A stretch of 10,839 nucleotides of DNA, from contig NZ_CABUHK010000121.1 in assembly GCF_902491285.1 (NCBI RefSeq), forward strand, positions 1 through 10,839, given 5' to 3'. Shown piece after piece: positions 1 to 7,685 of this stretch (positions are counted from its first letter, which is position 1; every line of letters starts with the position of its first letter). The notes beneath the pieces were generated by a model. That model had not been told where the DNA came from and made no database searches. It was given only the letters and a program-made list of their open reading frames with translations. The translations under genes and the position numbers were made by a program. The DNA comes from an uncultured Bacteroides sp. Its GTDB lineage: Bacteria > Bacteroidota > Bacteroidia > Bacteroidales > Bacteroidaceae.

Positions 1-848
1 ACTTTATCAAGGGATTCCGGTTTACCCCCTCCAATTATCCGGCAGCAGTAGAAGAGAAAATACAGAAATACAGAAAACAAGGATATAAGCTCCCCCCACG
101 TAAAGTACTCCGTACGCCTGAGCAACTGGAAGGGATTCGTGAGAGCGCCAAAATCAATACGGCATTATTGGATTATATCTCGGAAAATATTCATGAAGGA
201 ATGTCCACCGAAGAGATTGACGTGATGGTATATGACTTCACAACCGGGCACGGAGCCATCCCTGCCCCACTCAATTATGAAGGATTTCCCAAAAGCGTTT
301 GTACGAGCATCAATGATGTGGTATGTCATGGAATACCCAGCAAGAATGAGATTTTGAAAAGCGGAGATATTATCAATGTAGACGTATCTACGATTTACAA
401 CGGATACTTCTCCGATGCATCCCGCATGTTTATGATTGGCGATGTAAGTTCCGAAATGCGTAAACTCGTTCAGGTAACCAAAGAATGTATGGAAATAGGC
501 ATTGCCGCTGCACAGCCTTGGAAACAACTGGGCGATGTAGGCGCAGCCATCCAGGAGCATGCCGAAAAGAACGGATTCAGCGTTGTCCGCGACCTTTGCG
601 GGCATGGCGTGGGAATGAAATTCCATGAAGAGCCGGACGTAGAACACTTCGGACGCCGCGGCACAGGCATGATGATTGTACCAGGGATGACCTTCACCAT
701 CGAACCGATGATTAATATGGGAACTTACGAAGTATTCATTGACGAAGCTGACGGATGGACCGTCTGCACCGACGACGGACTCCCCTCAGCCCAATGGGAA
801 AACATGATTCTGATTACTGAAACCGGAAACGAAATTCTGACATACTGA
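1..848 (+). CDS. map: Type I methionine aminopeptidase (5' end outside window)
   Basis: Removes the initiator methionine from nascent cytosolic proteins and needs two divalent metal ions. The frame is open from the window edge; the first full codon is at base 3 and 281 codons are visible, so the true start lies upstream. All catalytic residues are present: His of VCHGIP (327-329), metal ligands Asp (381-383), Asp (414-416), His of CGHGVG (603-605), Glu of TIEPM (702-704) and Glu of QWENM (798-800). The Asp-Asp, Asp-His and His-Glu spacings (11, 63, 33) equal those of the E. coli enzyme. About 33 visible residues precede the point where the E. coli protein begins (the RTPEQLEGIR segment), so this is a form with an N-terminal extension. 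An ATG or TTG near 168 could be mistaken for a start, but the conserved N-terminal helix lies upstream of it. The TGA stop shares a base with the rmuC start, which suggests translational coupling. Confidence 0.93.
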   Translation, partial: FIKGFRFTPSNYPAAVEEKIQKYRKQGYKLPPRKVLRTPEQLEGIRESAKINTALLDYISENIHEGMSTEEIDVMVYDFTTGHGAIPAPLNYEGFPKSVCTSINDVVCHGIPSKNEILKSGDIINVDVSTIYNGYFSDASRMFMIGDVSSEMRKLVQVTKECMEIGIAAAQPWKQLGDVGAAIQEHAEKNGFSVVRDLCGHGVGMKFHEEPDVEHFGRRGTGMMIVPGMTFTIEPMINMGTYEVFIDEADGWTVCTDDGLPSAQWENMILITETGNEILTY

Positions 849-2086
849 TGGAACTGATTCTACTTATTGTAATTGCCGTATTAGTGATAGTCCTGCTGGT
901 ATTATCACTGACCAAAGGCAACAACCAGACTCAAGCGGAACAATTACAGATAGCTTTGCGCCAGCAGATGCAGGAGAACCGGGAAGAGCTGAACCGCAGC
1001 ATCCGGGAACTTCGCATGGAAATGACGCAAACACTCAATCAGAATATGCAGCAACTCCAAGATGTCCTGCATAAGAACATGATGACCAGCGGAGAGTTGC
1101 AACGGCAGAAATTCGATTCGATGGCACGCCAGCAGGAAATCCTGATTAAATCGACCGAGAAACGTCTGGACGACATGCGCCTGATGGTAGAGGAAAAGTT
1201 GCAAAAGACACTCAACGAACGAATCGGCCAGTCATTCGAGATAGTCCGTTCGCAGCTTGAAAATGTGCAAAAGGGACTGGGAGAAATGAAGTCCCTGGCA
1301 CAGGACGTCGGCGGACTGAAAAAAGTATTGAGCAACGTAAAAATGCGGGGAACATTCGGTGAAGTACAACTCGGAGCATTATTAGAGCAAATGATGAGTC
1401 CCGAACAGTATGACGCTAACGTCAAGACGAAAAAGAGCGGAACCGAATTCGTCGAATTTGCCATCAAACTTCCGGGTAAAGATGACGCAAACAGCACCGT
1501 CTATCTTCCGATTGACGCTAAATTCCCGAAAGACATATACGAGCAATATTACGATGCTTTCGAAGCAGGAGATGCCGCGTTGATGGAATCATCCGGCAAG
1601 CAGTTGGAAAGCACGATTAAAAAGATGGCCAAGGATATTCACGATAAATATGTGGATCCCCCTTTCACTACCGATTTCGCCATCATGTTCTTACCTTTCG
1701 AAAGCATTTATGCCGAAGTAATCCGAAGGACAAGTCTTGTAGAGACGCTTCAGAAAGAATATAAGATCGTAGTGACCGGACCGACGACACTAGGAGCTAT
1801 CTTGAACAGCCTTCAAATGGGATTCCGCACACTAGCCATCCAAAAGCGTACCGGCGAAGTTTGGACTGTATTAGGAGCCGTCAAAACGGAATTCGGCAAG
1901 TTTGGCGGATTGCTTGAGAAAGTACAGAAGAACCTGCAAAGTGCCGGTGACCAACTGGAAGAAGTAATGGGAAAACGGACACGCGCCATCGAACGGAAAC
2001 TGCGACAAGTAGAGCAGTTACCACATGAAGAAAGTCAGAAGATTCTGCCGATTGACGGAATAGATGATGAACTTACAGATGAATAG
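848..2086 (+). CDS. rmuC: RmuC-family DNA recombination protein, membrane anchored
   Basis: 412 residues. E. coli RmuC is implicated in limiting rearrangements between inverted repeats; its biochemical activity is poorly defined. Residues 2-21 form one hydrophobic segment, probably an N-terminal membrane anchor. Residues about 28-150 are rich in Gln, Glu, Arg and Leu with few helix breakers and read as a long coiled coil. The RmuC domain follows, with the GTFGEVQL motif (168-175) and PIDAKFP (221-227). The Glu172, Asp223 and Lys225 combination fits the PD-(D/E)xK nuclease-like core attributed to this family. The C-terminus is charged and acidic (ending near DGIDDELTDE). The start is ATG at 848, overlapping the map TGA by one base, so it is almost certainly expressed with map. 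The gene converges with nhaA and both end at the hairpin at 2138-2202. Confidence 0.93.
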   Translation: MELILLIVIAVLVIVLLVLSLTKGNNQTQAEQLQIALRQQMQENREELNRSIRELRMEMTQTLNQNMQQLQDVLHKNMMTSGELQRQKFDSMARQQEILIKSTEKRLDDMRLMVEEKLQKTLNERIGQSFEIVRSQLENVQKGLGEMKSLAQDVGGLKKVLSNVKMRGTFGEVQLGALLEQMMSPEQYDANVKTKKSGTEFVEFAIKLPGKDDANSTVYLPIDAKFPKDIYEQYYDAFEAGDAALMESSGKQLESTIKKMAKDIHDKYVDPPFTTDFAIMFLPFESIYAEVIRRTSLVETLQKEYKIVVTGPTTLGAILNSLQMGFRTLAIQKRTGEVWTVLGAVKTEFGKFGGLLEKVQKNLQSAGDQLEEVMGKRTRAIERKLRQVEQLPHEESQKILPIDGIDDELTDE

Positions 2087-2137
2087 AATAATCAAAAATA
2101 ACTCTGCATATTATTACAAGAGTTTCATATTTTAAAC

Positions 2138-2202
2138 TAATAATCCCGCCATTCAAGCTTTATCCCCTTGACAGGAATAAAGATAGAATGGCGGGATTAT
2201 TA
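2138..2202. terminator. Nested hairpin, probable bidirectional terminator between rmuC and nhaA
   Basis: A perfect 17-bp outer stem (2138-2154 with 2186-2202, core AATCCCGCCATTC) encloses a 31-nt loop. Inside the loop CTTTATCC and GGAATAAAG form a second stem with a one-base bulge, giving one long hairpin. It sits 51 bp after the rmuC stop and 8 bp after the nhaA stop on the opposite strand. A T-rich tract follows on the plus strand (from 2198) and the minus strand reads into TTTAAAATAT, so it can serve both converging genes. Confidence 0.8.
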
Positions 2203-2209
2203 TATTTTA

Positions 2210-3529
2210 TCAACGCCCCTGCCCCTTTGCAAGCACCACCCGGAGCACAATATACCCCAATAATCCGGAAAGTATGGAACCCGACAACACTCCAAACTTA
2301 GCCTGATTCAACAAGACCGGATAATCAGTTCCGAAAGAAAGGTTGGCAATGAAAAGCGATACGGTAAAACCGATGCCGCCCAACAAGGCAATGCCGGTAA
2401 GATTCATCCAGTTCATCCCCAACGGCCTGGGAGTCAGTCCTGTTCTGATAGCCAGCCAGGTGAACGAATAAATACCGATGAATTTCCCCAGCAATAATCC
2501 GGCCGCCACCGCAATGCCCACATTGCCGGCCAACTCGCCGCCCCCGCTAAACACAACACCCGCATTGACAAAAGCAAAAAGCGGAAGAATCAGGTAATTG
2601 ACCGCCCCATGCAGATTGTCCTCCAATGACTGCAACGGGCTGATCACACGGTCGGAAGCCGACTCCACCTCTTTCAGTTTGGCAATCTGCTCATTGGTCA
2701 GCACGATACTTCCCGACTCCATCGTCGGAAAACCGGCTATCGTATGGCGGATATGCTCAATATACTTCCCCACGTCCAAACGAGGTTTCGCAGGAATCAC
2801 AAAAGCCAGGATAACCCCTGAGATTGTACTATGAATACCCGATTGCAGGAATAAATACCAGATAACCACCCCAATCACCAAAAAGAATATCTTATTTGTC
2901 GCTCCCCACTTCCCTATAAAGTAAAGCAAAACATAAAGCAACGCAGCCACCAGAAGATAACCATAAGAAACATGCGAACTATAAAAAATGGCAATCACCA
3001 GGATACCGCCAATATCATCGACTACCGCAAAAGCCGTCAAAAAGATTTTCAGGCTCAGCGGAACACGATTCCCCAATAAACTCAACACACCCAATGAGAA
3101 AGCAATATCCGTTGCCATCGGGATGGCAAGCCCTTGTCCGCCGACACTGCCCGGCGGGCAAATCAGCATATATATCATTACAGGAACCAGCATACCACCG
3201 CAAGCAGCAATAAAAGGCAATGCAGCCTTACGGAAAGAAGAAAGTTCGCCGACCAGCAGTTCCCTTTTAATTTCCAACCCCACCAGCAAAAAGAAAATCG
3301 TCATCAAGCCATCATTGATAAACTCAATCATCCGCAAATTCTCCCCGCCATGCGACAGTAAATTAAAGTCGCCAATCCGCAAATGGAGTTCATGCGACAA
3401 AAATTCCTGATACACCGGAGCCACTGGAGAGTTCGCAATGACGGCTGCCGAAATAGCAGCCAGAAACAAAAGAATACTCGCCGTGATATTCATGGACGAG
3501 AAGTTTCGCATAGTCCGTAAAATAGTCAT
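2210..3529 (-). CDS. nhaA: Na+/H+ antiporter NhaA
   Basis: 439 residues, an inner-membrane electrogenic antiporter that exports Na+ (or Li+) in exchange for protons. The family signatures are intact: LEIKREL (85-91), TM4 motif ATDIAFSLG with Thr140-Asp141, TM5 VVDDIGG with the ion-binding pair Asp171-Asp172, and LPLFAFVNAGV (315-325). These are offset by eight from E. coli Thr132, Asp133 and Asp163/164. A lysine in the late-TM motif LLLGKFIGI corresponds to the conserved Lys300. The loop between about 246 and 308 is hydrophilic and roughly 40 residues longer than in E. coli NhaA, which explains most of the extra length. Start is ATG at 3529; Met7 or Met13 are possible alternatives. It lies 45 bp downstream of another antiporter gene in the same direction, probably one operon. 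A weak TATATTG at about 3560-3566 could provide some separate initiation. Confidence 0.95.
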   Translation of the reverse strand: MTILRTMRNFSSMNITASILLFLAAISAAVIANSPVAPVYQEFLSHELHLRIGDFNLLSHGGENLRMIEFINDGLMTIFFLLVGLEIKRELLVGELSSFRKAALPFIAACGGMLVPVMIYMLICPPGSVGGQGLAIPMATDIAFSLGVLSLLGNRVPLSLKIFLTAFAVVDDIGGILVIAIFYSSHVSYGYLLVAALLYVLLYFIGKWGATNKIFFLVIGVVIWYLFLQSGIHSTISGVILAFVIPAKPRLDVGKYIEHIRHTIAGFPTMESGSIVLTNEQIAKLKEVESASDRVISPLQSLEDNLHGAVNYLILPLFAFVNAGVVFSGGGELAGNVGIAVAAGLLLGKFIGIYSFTWLAIRTGLTPRPLGMNWMNLTGIALLGGIGFTVSLFIANLSFGTDYPVLLNQAKFGVLSGSILSGLLGYIVLRVVLAKGQGR

Positions 3530-3574
3530 AACGAAATGTTTTTATGGTATTAAAATCGCAATATACGGATTTTT

Positions 3575-4753
3575 CTAATCAGTATAACTCCTTAAAGCAA
3601 GGTTTTTCACCCAAAGCACAAAAATTCCTGTCAAGATAAGGTTCAGGACTAAAGTCAGTACGGAAATGACCAATGCCGGGCCGCCCAGATTGTAGCCCAA
3701 CGCAATGAAAATAATCCCGGCTCCTACCTCTCCACGGGTAAACATACCGACAGAAAGCGCCAGCCGCTCACTCAGTTTCCGGTCACGATAGAAGAACATC
3801 GGACAAAGTTTTCCTATATTCGACAACAAAGAAACAATCACCACGTGAAGCATAATCATCCCCCATGACATCATCTCCTGCGAACCCGTCACCGAATGTG
3901 TGCCCGCATGAGTTTCCGCAAAGTTCACCCCGATAAAATGAGGCATGCTCATACCCACCAGAAACATGAACAGGAAAGAAATCCCGGTAGATACCTTCCG
4001 CTCCACAGCAGTGTCGTGCTCCTTATGCTTCATTATCATTCCGAGAACAAACGCCGGCAACAGCACCTCAATATGAATACTCCCCTCTTCGCCATACAAC
4101 TCTTTACTGCCCAAATAAAGAATCTGGGTAGCCAGAAATATAATAACCGAATAAAAAAGGATAGCCTTCCAATCCTGACGCCAATCATATCTGTTCAACC
4201 TCTGCCAGCCGGCAGCCAACAACATAAACACAATTACCACCACAATAATCAACTGCCAGCGCAAACCGATCATCATTATTTGCAGAGGAATCATCAGAAT
4301 TATCGTATCCAAATCGTCAAAAATGGCCAACACCTGGATCTTCTTGTAAATCCAACTGGATTTCAGCCCGATAGCAGCCAGCATCGTAAACAAAATACCT
4401 GCGGATGTCGGTGCCGCGAAACGGCTCAACAACAAATTCTCCTTCCACGCTTCCCAACTATTCCAATAATCAGGCGGCAACAATACAAACACATAATAAA
4501 TGGCAATCATAAACCACGGCAGAGCCGCCGTAGCCATCGCTATGAAATAATCCTCAGCATAGCTTTTCCATCGAACCTTGTCGAGAACAAATTCCCGGCC
4601 TACATTAATCATTATAAAACTAAGACACACATAAAGCAGTACATTCGAAACGGACTTGACAGCCCCATAACCTTGCCCTGCCACCACCGGCAGGAATTGT
4701 GAAATGATGAGCCCCAACATCAGGAAGCCCGAAAAAGACAGAACTTTTCTCAT
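3575..4753 (-). CDS. CPA-type cation/proton antiporter (Na+/H+ exchanger family)
   Basis: 392 residues with about 12 hydrophobic segments spread over the full length and no soluble regulatory domain. It belongs by pattern to the monovalent cation:proton antiporter (CPA) superfamily. Motifs seen: RFAAPTSAGILF (111-122) where CPA proteins have the unwound TM4 segment, FDDLDT (145-150) matching the paired-acid ion-binding site, SNIGK (311-315) and TRGEVGAG (339-346) resembling the conserved ARGEVG segment near the end of CPA2 antiporters. The ion (Na+ or K+) cannot be told from sequence. The open frame runs back to a TTG at 4789, but I chose ATG at 4753: translation from there begins with a short basic head and then TM1, as expected. 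It is 45 bp upstream of nhaA, and the pair probably acts jointly in pH and salt homeostasis. No TAnnTTTG promoter was found between 4754 and 4840. Confidence 0.85.
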   Translation of the reverse strand: MRKVLSFSGFLMLGLIISQFLPVVAGQGYGAVKSVSNVLLYVCLSFIMINVGREFVLDKVRWKSYAEDYFIAMATAALPWFMIAIYYVFVLLPPDYWNSWEAWKENLLLSRFAAPTSAGILFTMLAAIGLKSSWIYKKIQVLAIFDDLDTIILMIPLQIMMIGLRWQLIIVVVIVFMLLAAGWQRLNRYDWRQDWKAILFYSVIIFLATQILYLGSKELYGEEGSIHIEVLLPAFVLGMIMKHKEHDTAVERKVSTGISFLFMFLVGMSMPHFIGVNFAETHAGTHSVTGSQEMMSWGMIMLHVVIVSLLSNIGKLCPMFFYRDRKLSERLALSVGMFTRGEVGAGIIFIALGYNLGGPALVISVLTLVLNLILTGIFVLWVKNLALRSYTD

Positions 4754-4829
4754 ATTTACAGTTGTTTGTTCTCTAAAAGTGATTGCCAAGGAAAGCTCTG
4801 CAGACAGAAGGCAGTCACCCTGGTGTATT

Positions 4830-4885
4830 AAAAAACTAACCGCAAGTCAATTTGTTCAGAATAATCTCTGAAAAATTGCTTGCGG
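4830..4885 (-). terminator. Intrinsic terminator of lepA
   Basis: On the minus strand, CCGCAAG plus CAATTT (4873-4885) pairs with AAATTG, one bulged base, CTTGCGG (4840-4853) around a 19-nt loop. The transcript then reads TTAGTTTTTT. This begins 8 bp after the lepA stop and separates lepA from the antiporter gene downstream. Confidence 0.85.
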
Positions 4886-4893
4886 CAATATTC

Positions 4894-6675
4894 TTAATCC
4901 AGCTTCAGTACAGCGAGGAAGGCCTTTTGAGGCACCTCCACGTTACCGATTTGTTTCATTCGTTTTTTACCTCTTTTCTGTTTTTCAAGCAGCTTGCGCT
5001 TACGGCTCACGTCACCGCCGTAACACTTCGCAGTCACATCCTTACGAACCGCCTTAATCGTCTCACGGGAAATAATCTTCGCTCCGATAGCCGCCTGTAT
5101 GGCTATATCAAACTGCTGGCGGGGAATCAGCTCCTTCAACTTCTCGCACATCCGCCTGCCCATATCATACGCATTATCAATATGCGTCAATGTAGAAAGC
5201 GCGTCCACCGGCTCGCCGTTCAGCAGGATATCAAGTTTCACCAGCTTGGAAGTACGGAAACCGTTCGGATGATAGTCAAATGAAGCATACCCCTTGGAGA
5301 TACTCTTCAGTTTATCATAGAAATCGATGACAATCTCTCCCAAAGGCATATTATAATAAATCTCCACACGATTACCGGAGATATACTCCTGTTTGAGAAG
5401 CTCGCCGCGTTTGCCCAGGCAAAGCGTCATGATAGGGCCGATATAATCGGTCGTTGTAATGATGGAAGCCTTGATATACGGCTCTTCGATATGGTCTATC
5501 AAGGTCGGGTCGGGCATACCGCCCGGATTGTGCACTTCCTTCATATTGCCCTGCTTGTCATAGATATGATAGGATACGTTCGGCACGGTAGTAATCACGT
5601 TCATGTCAAACTCACGATCCAGCCGTTCCTGTACAATCTCCATATGGAGCAATCCCAGGAAACCGCAACGGAAACCGAAGCCCAGCGCCAGCGAAGATTC
5701 CGGCTGGAAGGTCAGAGAAGCATCATTCAACTGCAACTTCTCCAAAGACGCACGAAGGTCTTCAAAATCTTCCGCCTCAATCGGATAAACTCCGGCAAAC
5801 ACCATCGGCTTCACTTCCTCAAAACCGGCGATGGCCTTGTCGCACGGACGGGCGATATGCGTAATGGTATCTCCCACTTTCACCTCTTTGGAAGTCTTGA
5901 TACCCGAAATAATATATCCTACATCTCCCGTACGAAGCTCGTTACGGGGAACCATATCCATCCTCAGCACTCCCACCTCGTCGGCATCATACTCCTTTCC
6001 CGTATTGAAGAACTTCACCTTGTCACCCTTGCGGATGATACCGTTCTCAATCTTGAAATAAGCGATGATTCCACGGAAAGAGTTGAACACAGAGTCGAAA
6101 ATCAACGCCTGCAACGGAGCATCCTCGTCTCCTTCGGGATGCGGGATACGTTCGATAACGGCTGCAAGTATCTCTTCCACGCCCATGCCCGTTTTGCCCG
6201 ACGCACGGATTATCTCTTCGCGTTTGCAACCCAGCAGTTCCACAATCTCATCTTCCACCTCTTCAGGGTTGGCACTTGCCATATCACATTTATTGATAAC
6301 CGGGATAATTTCAAGATCGTGCTCAATCGCCATATACAGGTTGGAAATGGTCTGCGCCTGTACGCCCTGCGACGCATCGACAATCAGCAATGCACCCTCG
6401 CAAGCGGCAATCGAGCGGGACACCTCATACGAGAAGTCCACATGTCCCGGAGTGTCAATCAGATTAAGGACATACTTCTCACCCTTGTAAGTATATTCCA
6501 TCTGGATGGCATGGCTCTTGATTGTAATCCCTCTTTCTTTCTCCAGGTCCATATTGTCAAGCATCTGTCCCGAAGTCACCTGTATAGTCTTGGTAAACTC
6601 CAGCAGACGGTCTGCCAGAGTCGACTTACCGTGGTCAATATGAGCGATAATGCAAAAATTGCGTATATTCTTCAT
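4894..6675 (-). CDS. lepA: Elongation factor 4 (LepA), ribosome-associated GTPase
   Basis: 593 residues, full length for the family (about 600). LepA/EF4 binds the 70S ribosome and is implicated in back-translocation, ribosome biogenesis and initiation efficiency. The N-terminal translational GTPase domain shows G1 AHIDHGKST (11-19), G2 RGIT (48-51), G3 DTPGH (74-78) and G4 NKCD (128-131; NKxD with Cys at the variable position). EF-G-like domains II, III and V follow, then the LepA-specific basic C-terminal domain rich in Lys/Arg ([15 protein letters not shown]), ending in VLKLD, typical of the family. Domain IV of EF-G is absent, as expected. Start is ATG at 6675, about 30 bp from a perfect TATCTTTG promoter element. 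It appears monocistronic: own promoter, own terminator, and a terminator just upstream belonging to the preceding gene. Confidence 0.98.
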   Translation of the reverse strand: MKNIRNFCIIAHIDHGKSTLADRLLEFTKTIQVTSGQMLDNMDLEKERGITIKSHAIQMEYTYKGEKYVLNLIDTPGHVDFSYEVSRSIAACEGALLIVDASQGVQAQTISNLYMAIEHDLEIIPVINKCDMASANPEEVEDEIVELLGCKREEIIRASGKTGMGVEEILAAVIERIPHPEGDEDAPLQALIFDSVFNSFRGIIAYFKIENGIIRKGDKVKFFNTGKEYDADEVGVLRMDMVPRNELRTGDVGYIISGIKTSKEVKVGDTITHIARPCDKAIAGFEEVKPMVFAGVYPIEAEDFEDLRASLEKLQLNDASLTFQPESSLALGFGFRCGFLGLLHMEIVQERLDREFDMNVITTVPNVSYHIYDKQGNMKEVHNPGGMPDPTLIDHIEEPYIKASIITTTDYIGPIMTLCLGKRGELLKQEYISGNRVEIYYNMPLGEIVIDFYDKLKSISKGYASFDYHPNGFRTSKLVKLDILLNGEPVDALSTLTHIDNAYDMGRRMCEKLKELIPRQQFDIAIQAAIGAKIISRETIKAVRKDVTAKCYGGDVSRKRKLLEKQKRGKKRMKQIGNVEVPQKAFLAVLKLD

Positions 6676-6708
6676 TCTGAATTCTTATTATTTTATCTTT
6701 TTGGTGTG

Positions 6709-6716
6709 CAAAGATA
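6709..6716 (-). promoter_or_regulatory. Promoter -7 element of lepA
   Basis: Minus strand reads TATCTTTG, a perfect match to the Bacteroides TAnnTTTG -7 consensus. Transcription should begin near 6702, leaving a leader of about 25-30 nt before the ATG at 6675. No TTTG-type -33 box is evident; that region is a run of T on the minus strand (6732-6740) which is also the tail of the neighbouring terminator. Confidence 0.75.
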
Positions 6717-6732
6717 CGTAAATGGCGGAATA

Positions 6733-6782
6733 AAAAAAAATGCGTTGATAACATTATGACCATGTACCAACGCATTTTTTTT
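6733..6782 (-). terminator. Intrinsic terminator of the winged-helix gene
   Basis: TGCGTTG (6741-6747) pairs with CAACGCA (6768-6774), and the flanking A8 and T8 runs extend this to a 15-bp stem around a 20-nt loop. On the minus strand it begins 22 bp after the stop codon at 6805 and ends in nine T residues. The flanking A and T runs make it nearly symmetric, but no plus-strand gene leads into it. Confidence 0.85.
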
Positions 6783-6804
6783 ATTGCTTAAGTGAGTTAC
6801 TCGC

Positions 6805-7005
6805 TTAGATCAATTTGATGAAGAGTTCACCTTCAACTTCTTCCACAGAGACTTTGTCTTCTCTCAATAACCAACCAAGTCCAAGAAATAGGTCTTTGTC
6901 AACCAACTTAGTTGCTTTCTTCAGTTGCTTGGCAGTCATTCCTTCTGTTTCATTCAGTGCATTCCAGATATTACCTGCGATTACACCTGCTTTTTCTTTC
7001 AACAT
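6805..7005 (-). CDS. Small winged helix-turn-helix protein (DUF2582-like)
   Basis: 66 residues, predicted cytosolic. The sequence resembles the stand-alone winged-helix domain family known as DUF2582 (PF10771), common in Bacteroidota and of unknown function. Visible layout: a first helix around VIAGNIWNALNE (8-19), a helix-turn-helix around GMTAKQLKKATKL (22-34) and a third helix with LFLGLGWLLRED (39-50). A beta-wing follows with VSVEEVEGELFIKLI (52-66). It could bind DNA, but the domain may equally act in protein contacts; there is no partner domain. Start is ATG at 7003-7005. It has a private promoter (7079-7086), a leader of about 65-70 nt and a strong terminator, so it is a monocistronic unit. 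The complete private signals suggest appreciable expression, which is inference. Confidence 0.85.
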   Translation of the reverse strand: MLKEKAGVIAGNIWNALNETEGMTAKQLKKATKLVDKDLFLGLGWLLREDKVSVEEVEGELFIKLI

Positions 7006-7078
7006 TTGCTTTGAAATTTTAGTTAGACATGCTTCAAATCATCCGCTCCCTCAGGACTTTCAGATTTTATTTCGGGAG

Positions 7079-7086
7079 CAAAGATA
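7079..7086 (-). promoter_or_regulatory. Promoter -7 element of the winged-helix gene
   Basis: Minus strand reads TATCTTTG, a perfect TAnnTTTG match. The predicted transcription start near 7072 gives a leader of about 67 nt. An inverted repeat GCTCCC (7045-7050) / GGGAGC (7074-7079) flanks the predicted start, with one arm touching the -7 box. Confidence 0.7.
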
Positions 7087-7117
7087 GTTATTTTTATGTT
7101 ATATAACACTTTATTGA

Positions 7118-7151
7118 ATGTTTTTTTATTGATTTTGTAATAAAAAAGCAT
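7118..7151 (-). terminator. AT-rich hairpin after the cysteine-protein gene
   Basis: ATGCTTTTTTATT on the minus strand (7139-7151) pairs with AATAAAAAAACAT (7118-7130) around an 8-nt loop, with a single A-C mismatch. It begins 8 bp after the stop at 7160. It is weak in G+C and no T run follows the stem, so termination may be leaky. Confidence 0.5.
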
Positions 7152-7159
7152 TTTTCCAT

Positions 7160-7618
7160 TCATTTCGGATGCTTTTCGAGGTATTCACACCAGATTCTTG
7201 CCGCTTCCTCCACCATTTTCGCACAAGGACGCTTGCTATAATATTGAGTAGTACGCTCTTCCGGAACGGTGGAAACCGGTTCTTTTTTCTTTAATCCCAA
7301 CAATTCTCCACAAATCAGCGAGCCGTTGCGTTTTTTAAACTCAGCCGCCAGTTCCTGCACCACCGCATAGTTGGCAGCCTTCCCTTCCCGGTCTGCCGCT
7401 TCCGTCGCCCCGGTTTCCAGTCCCGCAACGAGAAACATGCCGCAGGCAGCCCCGCAAGTCTCACGCATCCTGCCTATCCCCCCACCGAAAGAAGCGCTCA
7501 TGCGCAAAGCCTGTTCCTGTGTGAATCCATACATATCCGCAAAGGCAGCCACCACAGACTGCGAGCAGTTATATCCGCTTTTAAAAAGCTCCACTGCTTT
7601 TTGTATTCTATCTTCCAT
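7160..7618 (-). CDS. C_GCAxxG_C_C family cysteine-rich protein
   Basis: 152 residues, no signal peptide or membrane segment. The pattern matches the family named C_GCAxxG_C_C (TIGR01909 / PF09719, putative redox-active protein): YNCSQSV with Cys18, FGGGIGRM (44-51), a TCGAACG core with Cys55 and Cys59, LICGELLG with Cys103, RPCAKMV with Cys132 and WCEYL with Cys144. Spaced cysteines suggest disulfide exchange or metal/cluster binding; neither is shown here. A longer frame begins at TTG (7648), but that codon lies in the promoter -7 box at 7646-7653, so ATG at 7618 is the better start. It follows mntH in the same direction with 67 bp between. No clear hairpin ends mntH, so some read-through from mntH is possible. 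Confidence 0.87.
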   Translation of the reverse strand: MEDRIQKAVELFKSGYNCSQSVVAAFADMYGFTQEQALRMSASFGGGIGRMRETCGAACGMFLVAGLETGATEAADREGKAANYAVVQELAAEFKKRNGSLICGELLGLKKKEPVSTVPEERTTQYYSKRPCAKMVEEAARIWCEYLEKHPK

Positions 7619-7645
7619 ACTATTTTTCCGCTTTTTATTTTCATG

Positions 7646-7653
7646 CAAAAATA
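7646..7653 (-). promoter_or_regulatory. Promoter -7 element of the C_GCAxxG_C_C gene
   Basis: Minus strand reads TATTTTTG, matching TAnnTTTG. Predicted transcription starts near 7639, about 20 nt before ATG 7618. This rules against the upstream TTG at 7648 as the translation start. The element lies in a T-rich tract, so a chance match is easier here than at the other promoters. Confidence 0.6.
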
Positions 7654-7685
7654 CAAAAAAAAGTATTTATTGATTCATGTTCACT

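Noticed and set aside
1039..1497. Minus-strand open frame inside rmuC
   Set aside because: Ser- and Cys-rich shadow of the rmuC coding frame with no supporting signals.
3896..4702. Plus-strand open frame of about 268 codons opposite the CPA antiporter
   Set aside because: Low-complexity His/Gln/Asn-rich translation with no domain; it is the mirror image of a membrane-protein gene.
4754..4789. TTG start for the CPA antiporter at 4789
   Set aside because: It adds 12 polar residues before an ATG that directly precedes TM1; the ATG at 4753 is the simpler choice, though no mapping is available.
5491..6759. Long open frame of over 400 codons on the plus strand, antisense to lepA
   Set aside because: It lies fully opposite a clear LepA gene, shows no recognisable domain, is rich in His and Arg as expected from reverse-complement codon bias, and has no promoter of its own.
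6789..6807. Small hairpin overlapping the stop codon of the winged-helix gene
   Set aside because: Eight pairs with a mismatch in the transcript and a 3-nt loop; the much stronger hairpin at 6733-6782 explains termination.
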